Part shown: in pieces, positions 34,626-40,682 of the stretch | Layout: each line of letters opens with the position of its first letter | Numbering within the stretch: position 1 is the first letter of the stretch | DNA from: JBFWWW01 sp050245975 | GTDB taxonomy: Bacteria; Pseudomonadota; Alphaproteobacteria; Rhizobiales; Hyphomicrobiaceae | Length of the DNA: 40,682 nt | Assembly (NCBI GenBank): GCA_050245975.1 | Contig: JBFWWW010000011.1 | Location: forward strand, 1-40,682 | Reading direction: 5' to 3' | The notes under the pieces: generated by a model | What the model was told of the DNA's origin: nothing | What the model saw: the letters and a program-made list of their open reading frames with translations, nothing else | The model's database searches: none | Translations under genes and position numbers: made by a program

Positions 34626-35018
34626 TCAGGTGCTGGAGCCAGTGCCGGTGGGTGAGCATGATGTGCTCCATGGTGTCCGGTTTGCTGCAGGCTGGGCGTC
34701 GTCGGCTGCCAGCGGGTCCTCGCAAGCATTTTCCGATTTCAGGTGCGCGGACGGTGGCGGGTTGCGTGGTCGAGTACCGGGGCGGTTCTTGGCGGTGGCG
34801 CGGCCCGGCCCTAACTTCGCGCGGGCCTCGATCCAGGCGATGACCTCGGCCGGCACCCAGGCGACACGGTTGGGACCGACACGGCGGCGCGGCGGGAACC
34901 GCTCACGTTTGATGTAGCGATAGATCGACGCGCGAGAGAGGCCGGTCTTCGCGACCACAGTCTTGATGCCCCACAGGAGCTGGTCCTTAGCGCCTGCGCC
35001 ATTGTCAATGATCACCAT
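34626..35018 (-). CDS. AlpA/MerR-like helix-turn-helix protein, candidate excision factor
   Basis: The product is 130 residues. The N-terminal 70 hold a winged-helix DNA-binding domain of the AlpA type: LLWGIKTVVAKTGLSRASIY, RYIKRERFPPRRRVGPNRVA, then WVPAEVIAWIEAR. The remaining 60 residues are polar and probably disordered. AlpA-like proteins regulate integrase genes or act as recombination directionality factors in prophages and integrative elements. Location next to the serine recombinase fits either role. The ATG at 35018 lies inside the end of the MFS gene (14-bp overlap), so it should be translated from the same transcript. Confidence 0.8.
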   Translation of the reverse strand: MVIIDNGAGAKDQLLWGIKTVVAKTGLSRASIYRYIKRERFPPRRRVGPNRVAWVPAEVIAWIEARAKLGPGRATAKNRPGTRPRNPPPSAHLKSENACEDPLAADDAQPAANRTPWSTSCSPTGTGSST

Positions 35019-36756
35019 GGCTCGCCCCCTTCAAGAGGCTGCGCAGGTGGCCCAGCGGCAGCGAAGCCGCGACTACCTCGGGTCGATGATCGAGTGTCTC
35101 GAAGCGTCTGGGAAGCTGCGGAGGCGCATCGGCGAAGTCTCGCGTCTCGACCGCGTGGGCGCTTGCGACCATGCCGGCTGTAACGGAGCCACTGAGAACT
35201 GTCGACATCACCGATAGGGCGAGGAGCACCGATACCGCGAACGAAGCGAAGGCGGTGGTGCGCCAGGCTTGCTGTTGCGCGCGAGCGCCGGCCATATGCA
35301 GGGACCAGCCGTGCCGTGCGCGCGCATAGGACAGGGCAGCCGCCGGGGCGAGGCCGAGACTCGATGCCAAGGCATGGATCGGATGCGCCGACAGGTGCTG
35401 GAGAGCCGTCTTTCGCTTCGGCCGCACGAACCACAGGAACGCAGCGACCTGCAGGGCCAGGTTGACGCCGAGGGCCATTTGGTAGGCGTCTTCGGGGTAG
35501 TGTCCTCCCTCCGCGGGCCAGAGCTGGATGACAAGCCCGATGGCGTACTGGACCGCAAACGCGGCTGTGACATGGAGCAGGTTGAGCGCGCCGTTGGCGC
35601 GCCCGGAGGCCGCTCTTGGGAACATCTCACTCAGGATCGCGTAGCTCAACACGGTGCCGGCGCCGACGGCGGCAATCGCGATCCACGGGAGCCAGGCGGG
35701 CACCGGCCACCGAAGCACGAGTGCCAGCTGCGCGACGAGAGCGATGCCAGTCGCTACGGAAAGAGTCTGGGAGAGTGAGATGCCGTTCCGCCGCAATCGA
35801 TTGGCGCCTATCCCAAGCAGAAGCGCGGACGCGCTCAGCGCCAGCGCCATGACGAAGAGGTATGCGACGACTGTAGGGCGCTCGAAGCCTTCGACATCGG
35901 CGAGCCACGGCGCGGCCCACAGGCCTTGCAGCGCCCAGGCGGAGCCGATGCAGCTCGCCGACAGCGGTGCCAGACGCCAGAAGCGCGAGTCGCGGTAGAT
36001 GGCGATGATGTTCAGTCCACCAGTCTCTCGATTCGCATCGCTGCTCTGTCGCCGCTCCGGCACGGCGAGCAGGATCAGCAGCGCTGAAGCGGCTGTGACG
36101 GCGGCGAGCACTGCGAACACGCCGCGCCAGCCCACATGGGCGAGCACGATCTCGGCGGGGGCCGTGGCGGTGACCGCCCCCAGCGCCCCCAGCATTATGA
36201 ACCAGCCGTTGGCCAGCGCGATGCGCTCGGCAGGGAACCACAGCACGATGGCCTTGAGGCCGGCCATCAGCGCACCGGCGACGCCGAGGCCGATGAGGCC
36301 TCGGGCGATGGCGAGGGTGACAAAGCTATCCGCGTAGGCAAAGAGCGCAGCCCCGGCAGCCGCGATGGACAGCAGGACGGCCTGAACGCGGCGTGGGCCG
36401 AAGCGATCGAGGCAGCAACCAAGGGGGAGCTGGATGACGGCAAAGGCGAGGAAGTAGGTCGCCGTCAGGAACCCGAGGTTTCCCGGCGACAGGGCGAACT
36501 CTGCGACCAGCGCCTCGGAGATCAGCGCATTGATGGAGCGGTAGAGATAGGAGAGGTAGTAGCCGCTCACGAACGGCAGCAACACGAGCACAATCACACG
36601 GGCGTGCGATGTCGCCCAGCTCGTGTCGTCGCTTTTAGCCGCCGCATTTCGCAGCAAAGGGGACTGCTGGTCATCACGAGCGATGACTGCGGCACCGTTG
36701 AGGGTAGTGCGCGCTCGCCAGCGTACCGGCGAGGCATCGAGGCCATTACCCCGCAT
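35005..36756 (-). CDS. MFS transporter with C-terminal extension
   Basis: The product is 583 residues, about 150 more than a usual 12-helix MFS protein. The MFS signature between helices 2 and 3 is visible as LPLGCCLDRFGPRRVQAVLL, with the N-terminal SGYYLSYLYRSINALISEAL and AERIALANGWFIMLGALGAV. After the twelfth helix a cytoplasmic stretch (RPKRKTALQHL...) leads to an extra hydrophobic segment (AFASFAVSVLLALSVMST) and a polar tail. About 50 polar residues precede helix 1. The ATG overlaps the DUF736 stop by 11 bp. The substrate is unknown and it is probably element cargo. Confidence 0.82.
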   Translation of the reverse strand: MRGNGLDASPVRWRARTTLNGAAVIARDDQQSPLLRNAAAKSDDTSWATSHARVIVLVLLPFVSGYYLSYLYRSINALISEALVAEFALSPGNLGFLTATYFLAFAVIQLPLGCCLDRFGPRRVQAVLLSIAAAGAALFAYADSFVTLAIARGLIGLGVAGALMAGLKAIVLWFPAERIALANGWFIMLGALGAVTATAPAEIVLAHVGWRGVFAVLAAVTAASALLILLAVPERRQSSDANRETGGLNIIAIYRDSRFWRLAPLSASCIGSAWALQGLWAAPWLADVEGFERPTVVAYLFVMALALSASALLLGIGANRLRRNGISLSQTLSVATGIALVAQLALVLRWPVPAWLPWIAIAAVGAGTVLSYAILSEMFPRAASGRANGALNLLHVTAAFAVQYAIGLVIQLWPAEGGHYPEDAYQMALGVNLALQVAAFLWFVRPKRKTALQHLSAHPIHALASSLGLAPAAALSYARARHGWSLHMAGARAQQQAWRTTAFASFAVSVLLALSVMSTVLSGSVTAGMVASAHAVETRDFADAPPQLPRRFETLDHRPEVVAASLPLGHLRSLLKGASHGDH

Positions 36757-37081
36757 GGTCGGTGCCTTCCGACCGCGTCTCGCGGCGCCAGATCAGGCGC
36801 ACCACGCCGTCCTCGCTGTTCTCGATGAGCACGGCCCAGATCGGTTGCAGCCAGCCCGGATCGTCGAGGCGCGCGCGCAAGTAGGTCTGGTCGGTGCCCT
36901 GCTTGGTCTTGCGCCACACGGCGCCGATCTCGGTGTTGCCCAAGAAGACGCGGAAGTCCGGTGACCCCTCGCTCGACTTGCGGTCGTTGGCGAGGATCTT
37001 CACGCGGCCATTCAGCATGAGCGTGCGGATGGTGCCGGCGTAGCCGTCCTTGACGGCCTGGAAGGTTCCGATGACGGGCAT
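36746..37081 (-). CDS. DUF736 family protein
   Basis: The 111-residue product begins MPVIGTFQAVKDGYAGTIRT, then GSPDFRVFLGNTEIGAVWRK and RLDDPGWLQPIWAVLIE. These match DUF736, a small protein found almost only in alphaproteobacterial conjugative elements and plasmids; its function is unknown. It lies 20 bp downstream of trbI. In many related elements that slot is held by a DUF2274 gene and DUF736 sits elsewhere. It overlaps the MFS gene start. Confidence 0.88.
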   Translation of the reverse strand: MPVIGTFQAVKDGYAGTIRTLMLNGRVKILANDRKSSEGSPDFRVFLGNTEIGAVWRKTKQGTDQTYLRARLDDPGWLQPIWAVLIENSEDGVVRLIWRRETRSEGTDHAG

Positions 37082-37101
37082 GGGCAGGTCCTTTCTGTCG
37101 A

Positions 37102-38394
37102 TCAGTTCGATGCCGATCCGCGGTAAGGCCGCAGCACGATGTCCTTGTGCACGATGACGCGCAGCGGCCAGCCGGGGCGCACCGTGATGGTCGGCTGCAC
37201 ATTGAGCTGGCGCTCGATCAGCCGCTGGCCGGCTCGGTTGGTGGTCGCCTGCGTCGACTGCTGCAGCGCCTTGACGAGATCGCTGTCGCTCGAGCCGAAC
37301 ACGAGCTCGCTGCCGACGCCGAGCACGGTGGCGAGGGCGACGCCCTTCAGCAGCTTCCAGGTGTGGAAATCGACCTCATCGGCGAGGCCGGCGTAGCCGC
37401 CGGTGTCGGTGGCAGGGAGGTTGTCGATGACGATGGAAGTGCCGTCGGGCAGGATGATGCGCTGCCAGACCACCAGCGCCCGCTCCTGGCCGAAGGCGAC
37501 GATGTTGTCGTATTTGCCGACCAGGCGCGACCCCTGCGGGATCAGGAGATGTCGGCCCGAGACGGTGTCGAACACGTGCTCGGTGACCTGGGCGATGACG
37601 AAGCCCGGCAGATCGGAGTTGAGGCCGGTGATGAGGCTGGCGGCAATGACAGTGCCGGCCATCAGCTGATAGGGCGAGGCCGGCGCCTGCAGGGCGTGCG
37701 GATTGTAGATGTCCTTCTCGGGACCCGACTTGAAGAAGGTGAGCTTGCGGGCCTGGTCCGAGGTGCCGGCTCCCAATGCATCGATGTCGCCGCCGGCGAG
37801 GGCCAAGGCCCGCTCGGCGGCACGCAGCGTGGTGAGTGCCGTCAGACTGCCATCCGACAATGCCGTTGTCGGTGGCGGACGAAGCAGAGGGTCCGGGCGC
37901 ACCTCCGGAGCAGGCGCCTCCTTCGGCGGCGCCTTGAGCGCCAGGCGGAAGAACACCTGGGATTCGCGCGCCTGGGCAGCCATGCGAGCGAGACGGGTCT
38001 TCTCGGCACGGGCGGCCTCGTCGACCGCTTCGCCAGGCTGATCCAGGTCGGGAACACCCTTCGGAAGGATAGTGGGCGGCTGCTTGCCGGCGGGGGTACT
38101 CTTGTCCGGCTGGACGCCCTCATAGCTCTGGGGCAGCTTGGAAAGCGCGTCGGCAATGGGCTTGTGCTCGACATTGAAGAGCTCCTGCGGTGCCGCAACG
38201 CGCAGGCTCGGCGCCCGCAGCGCTACAAGCACCAAACCGGCAATGATGAGCAGCACCACTGCCGCCGCGCCGATCAGGACCTTGCGGTTGATGCGGGTGA
38301 CGGGTCGCGGATTTGCCCTGAGCTCCAGCGTATCCGGCTCCACTTTGCTCTCGGGAGCTGGGCCCTGAGGATCGCCGGGACCGGTGGTGGTCAT
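37102..38394 (-). CDS. trbI: Conjugal transfer protein TrbI (VirB10-like)
   Basis: The product is 430 residues from ATG 38394, which overlaps the trbG stop (ATGA). It has a cytoplasmic N-terminus, one membrane helix near residues 40-62 (VLIGAAAVVLLIIAGLVLVA), a Pro-rich periplasmic linker and the TrbI/VirB10 C-terminal barrel. The barrel shows PYQLMAGTVIAASLITGLNS, DLPGFVIAQV, HLLIPQGSRLVGKYDN and PGWPLRVIVHKDIVLRPY. It spans the envelope as the energy-sensing link between inner-membrane and outer-membrane parts of the type IV secretion channel. Confidence 0.93.
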   Translation of the reverse strand: MTTTGPGDPQGPAPESKVEPDTLELRANPRPVTRINRKVLIGAAAVVLLIIAGLVLVALRAPSLRVAAPQELFNVEHKPIADALSKLPQSYEGVQPDKSTPAGKQPPTILPKGVPDLDQPGEAVDEAARAEKTRLARMAAQARESQVFFRLALKAPPKEAPAPEVRPDPLLRPPPTTALSDGSLTALTTLRAAERALALAGGDIDALGAGTSDQARKLTFFKSGPEKDIYNPHALQAPASPYQLMAGTVIAASLITGLNSDLPGFVIAQVTEHVFDTVSGRHLLIPQGSRLVGKYDNIVAFGQERALVVWQRIILPDGTSIVIDNLPATDTGGYAGLADEVDFHTWKLLKGVALATVLGVGSELVFGSSDSDLVKALQQSTQATTNRAGQRLIERQLNVQPTITVRPGWPLRVIVHKDIVLRPYRGSASN

Positions 38395-39392
38395 TGGGTG
38401 ACTTCCCGCCACACGGCATCGGTGCGAACGATGCGCACGACGCGCTGCGGCGCCGTGCCCAATCTGAGCTCCGCGGCTGCGAACAGGCGGTCGACGATGT
38501 AGGTGGTGCCGCGCACGCGGTAGTTGACGAGCGCCGGCTTGCCATCGGGGCCGATCACGAACAGTGGCGGCGCCTCGCTCTGGGCGAGCCCCGAGGGGAA
38601 CTGGATGTAGACCTTGGCGCCATCGTCGAAGACCTGGCGCGGCTTCCATGGGGCATCGCCCTCGATGCGATAGCGGAACCTGAGCTGCTCGACGTTGATG
38701 CCCGAGTCGGCCACGGTGTTTGCCGTGACGTCTGCTTCTGCACGCTGCTTCTTGAGGGCGATCAGCTCCGAGGCCGGATACGTCCACGACACCGAGGCCA
38801 TGTACGTCTTCTCGGAGGAGCGCATCTCCAGGTGATAGGTGCGCCGGTCGGTAGTGAGGACGAGAGTGGTCTCGAGAGCCGCGCCGATCGGCTTCACCAG
38901 GATGTGAACCTGGGCGCTCTTGCCCTCGCCGCTGGTGGTGTCGCCGACGATCCAGCGCACGGTGTCGCCGGCGGAGACGGAGACCAGCTTCTCGCCGGAC
39001 TCGAGCGCGATGTCGGTCACCTGGCCGGGGGCCGCGTAGAGCTGGTAGAGCGCGCCCTGGGTGTAGGGATAGACCTGGATGGCGTTGATGTAGCCGTCCT
39101 TGGCCGGCTCGACCTTCGCCAGCGCATTGGCCTCGGCGACGCGCTCCTTGGGGCTCTTGTCGTCCTTAGCCTTCTCAGTCTTCTCCGGGACCGGCTTCAG
39201 CTGGCCCGGCAGCGGCAACGGCTTCGGCACCTCGACGATCTTGACCGGCGACTTCTCTTCGGGCTCGCGCTTTGCCGCCTTGAAGGCCGGGCTGTCGAGG
39301 ATCGGGATCTCCGGCACGCTCACCCGTGTGGCGCAAGCCGTGACCGCGACAGCCAGCGTCAACCCGAGCGCAGCAGCGAAGGACGGACTCAT
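38391..39392 (-). CDS. trbG: Conjugal transfer protein TrbG (VirB9-like)
   Basis: The product is 333 residues from ATG 39392. The signal sequence ends in a lipobox, VTAC with Cys20, so the protein is probably a lipoprotein. A charged linker (PKPLPLPGQLKPVPEKTEKA) precedes the TrbG/VirB9 domain: INAIQVYPYTQGALYQLYAA, DTVRWIVGDTTSGEG, VLTTDRRTYHLEMRSS, and the C-terminal FVIGPDGKPALVNYRVRGTT. It forms part of the outer-membrane core complex with TrbI and a small lipoprotein. Four-base overlaps occur with both neighbours. Confidence 0.92.
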   Translation of the reverse strand: MSPSFAAALGLTLAVAVTACATRVSVPEIPILDSPAFKAAKREPEEKSPVKIVEVPKPLPLPGQLKPVPEKTEKAKDDKSPKERVAEANALAKVEPAKDGYINAIQVYPYTQGALYQLYAAPGQVTDIALESGEKLVSVSAGDTVRWIVGDTTSGEGKSAQVHILVKPIGAALETTLVLTTDRRTYHLEMRSSEKTYMASVSWTYPASELIALKKQRAEADVTANTVADSGINVEQLRFRYRIEGDAPWKPRQVFDDGAKVYIQFPSGLAQSEAPPLFVIGPDGKPALVNYRVRGTTYIVDRLFAAAELRLGTAPQRVVRIVRTDAVWREVTQ

Positions 39393-40087
39393 TTCTGCTC
39401 TCCAGCGGTGACGTCCTGCGACCAGTTGAAGGCGTGCACGTAGATGCCGAGCGGGTTCTTGCGCACGGCGTCCACGGTCCTCGGCGGGGTGATGACGATG
39501 GAGAACAGGCCGGTGAGCCGCTTGGTGTCCTTGAGCGCTCCGCCCTCGAAGGTCCGTTCCAGCCAGCGCACCTGGAAGGAGGCGTCCGACGCCCGCACCA
39601 CGCTCGTGACCTCGATGGCGACGGACTCGCGTCCCACCTTGGCAAATGGGTCCTTCTCGCGTGCATGCTCGTTGAGCGTCACCGCCGCCCTGTCGGTGAC
39701 GAAGTCGTAGGCCTTGAGCCAGCTCTGGCGCACGACGACGGGGTCGATGGAGAGCGAGCGCACATTCTCGATGAATCGGGCGAGGTGGAAGGCGATCTGG
39801 GCGTCGCTCGGCCGGTAGGTCTCGGTCGCCGGTCCGACGGCGCGCGCGCCGCCGCGAGGGTCGATCTCGATCACGTAGGGAACGGCGGTGCCGGAGCGTC
39901 CCAACCAGAGCAGAACCGCGGCGAGGATCAGCGAGAGCACGAGCGAGCCCAGCGCCATCAGCCGCCAGTTGTGGGCCTGCACGCGCGCGGAGCCGATGCG
40001 TTCGTCCCAGGCCTGGGCCGCCTTCTGGTAGGGCGTCACCGGCTCGGGCGTCTCGCCGTAGCGCAAAGTCGAGCGTTTGAAGGCCAT
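39389..40087 (-). CDS. trbF: Conjugal transfer protein TrbF (VirB8-like)
   Basis: The 232-residue product has the typical N-terminus TPYQKAAQAWDERIGSARVQ, one membrane helix near 44-63 (LMALGSLVLSLILAAVLLWL) and a periplasmic VirB8/TrbF domain. The domain includes VPYVIEIDPRGGARAVGPAT, IAFHLARFIENVRSLSIDPV and LTGLFSIVITPPRTVDAVRK. It is an inner-membrane assembly factor of the type IV secretion system. It is overlapped by trbG (ATGA) and lies 12 bp from the trbL stop. Confidence 0.93.
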   Translation of the reverse strand: MAFKRSTLRYGETPEPVTPYQKAAQAWDERIGSARVQAHNWRLMALGSLVLSLILAAVLLWLGRSGTAVPYVIEIDPRGGARAVGPATETYRPSDAQIAFHLARFIENVRSLSIDPVVVRQSWLKAYDFVTDRAAVTLNEHAREKDPFAKVGRESVAIEVTSVVRASDASFQVRWLERTFEGGALKDTKRLTGLFSIVITPPRTVDAVRKNPLGIYVHAFNWSQDVTAGEQK

Positions 40088-40099
40088 GGCGTCGGCTCC

Positions 40100-40682
40100 T
40101 CAGCTCTTGTCCTTGAGGTCGGGCCCGGGCGAGAGCGCGGGACGGTCGCCCTCGCGCACCCCTTGCGCCGCGATCAGGCCGGCCTGGGTCATGCGCTGTC
40201 GGCGGGCCAAGCGCTGGGCCCACGCGGGAGGTGATCCTGCAGCACCGCCTCCTGCGGGGCCTGGACCCGGGGGGCTGGGATCGGAGCCCGAGGAGGGCTG
40301 GGCGTCGCGATAGCCCTGCGCCGCGCCTTCGCGGAAGGCGTCGCGGACGGGTGCCGTGCTCGATGCGACAGCGCGCGAGGCAGGAGCGGTCATGGTGGCG
40401 CGGGCAACGCCGCGCATGCCGCCTGCTTGATAGGCGGCCCCGACGGTGCCGGTGAGCGATGCGGCCGCCTTGATAGCGCCGCCCGCGGCACGGCCGGCGA
40501 GACGCGCCGCACCAGTCGCAAGCATGCCGCCGACAACAGCCGTCCCCGCTGCGGCAGCCGTAGTCGCCACTGCCGCACCAGCACCCAGCTGCGGCGCGCC
40601 GGTGATGAGCCCCGCCGCAATGCCGGGTACGAAGATGGCCAGCCCGAACACCGCAATGGCGGCCAGGATCGTCGAGGCCGCT
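40100..40682 (-). CDS. trbL: Conjugal transfer protein TrbL (VirB6-like), 5' part outside window
   Basis: The frame stays open to the last base of the window (- strand), so only the C-terminal 190 or so residues are visible; the GTG at 40651 is internal. It begins with the end of a membrane helix (STILAAIAVFGLAIFVPGIA), followed by Ala/Gly-rich helical segments and a disordered Pro/Gly tail. This matches the C-terminus of TrbL, a polytopic inner-membrane component. Identification rests mainly on its position next to trbF and the tail composition. Confidence 0.82.
   Translation of the reverse strand, partial: AASTILAAIAVFGLAIFVPGIAAGLITGAPQLGAGAAVATTAAAAGTAVVGGMLATGAARLAGRAAGGAIKAAASLTGTVGAAYQAGGMRGVARATMTAPASRAVASSTAPVRDAFREGAAQGYRDAQPSSGSDPSPPGPGPAGGGAAGSPPAWAQRLARRQRMTQAGLIAAQGVREGDRPALSPGPDLKDKS

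Noticed and set aside
38395..38787. Upstream extension of trbI into trbG
   Set aside because: Extension is a shadow of trbG; ATG 38394 in the ATGA overlap is the natural start.

Overview
The window is a roughly 65-68% G+C alphaproteobacterial chromosome segment, most likely Hyphomicrobiales-like. The reasons are a near-complete set of ethylmalonyl-CoA pathway signature genes, the rplU-rpmA-obgE-proB-proA-nadD-rsfS-rlmH core block, paired DUF1287 proteins, and a trb-type integrative conjugative element. Genus cannot be named from the sequence alone.

Region 1 (1-4758, + strand) is a tightly packed operon entering from the left: the end of a PotD/PotF-like periplasmic binding protein, two PotB/PotC-like permeases, an Asp/Glu-racemase/maleate-isomerase-type enzyme, a flavin reductase with an unusual C-terminal domain, and a carboxymuconolactone-decarboxylase-like protein. 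It looks like an uptake-plus-catabolism unit for a small nitrogenous or aromatic compound (inference). A tRNA-Ser(CGA) gene (4858-4947, - strand) has its 3' end facing this block.

Region 2 (5048-12618, + strand) is housekeeping: ribosomal proteins L21 and L27 with their own promoter and terminator, two GNAT acetyltransferases, the Obg GTPase, the first two enzymes of proline synthesis, NadD, RsfS and RlmH. Ribosome biogenesis and assembly is the common theme.

Region 3 (12636-22843) carries an SDR, a Cys/Met-metabolism PLP enzyme, a META-domain protein, and three ethylmalonyl-CoA pathway genes: methylsuccinyl-CoA dehydrogenase (mcd), crotonyl-CoA carboxylase/reductase (ccr) and ethylmalonyl-CoA mutase (ecm). 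These convert crotonyl-CoA through ethylmalonyl-CoA and methylsuccinyl-CoA to mesaconyl-CoA during C1, C2 or polyhydroxybutyrate-linked carbon assimilation. The ccr/ecm divergent promoter holds two copies of a TTGC-N3-GCAA inverted repeat about seven helical turns apart, and a near copy lies upstream of mcd. This looks like an operator for coordinated control. A YihY-family membrane protein and a secreted matrixin-like protease are interleaved.

Region 4 (22919-32482) is accessory or mixed: an amidase, two tandem AEC-family carriers, a small membrane protein, two tandem DUF1287 proteins, glutamyl-Q tRNA(Asp) synthetase, a secreted hypothetical protein, an AlkA-like DNA glycosylase, a carboxylesterase and an HNH endonuclease.

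Region 5 (32709-40682) begins with an initiator tRNA-fMet and continues as one end of an integrative conjugative element that runs off the right edge. On the - strand it carries trbL (partial), trbF, trbG, trbI, a DUF736 gene, an MFS transporter, an AlpA-like helix-turn-helix gene and a serine recombinase. The recombinase frame reads out of the element into the 3' half of the tRNA gene, so its last 13-14 residues are antisense tRNA. The chain of overlaps from trb genes to the AlpA-like gene suggests that transfer and a possible excision factor are expressed together. No CRISPR array or rRNA gene was seen, and there is no gene-free stretch longer than about 300 bases.
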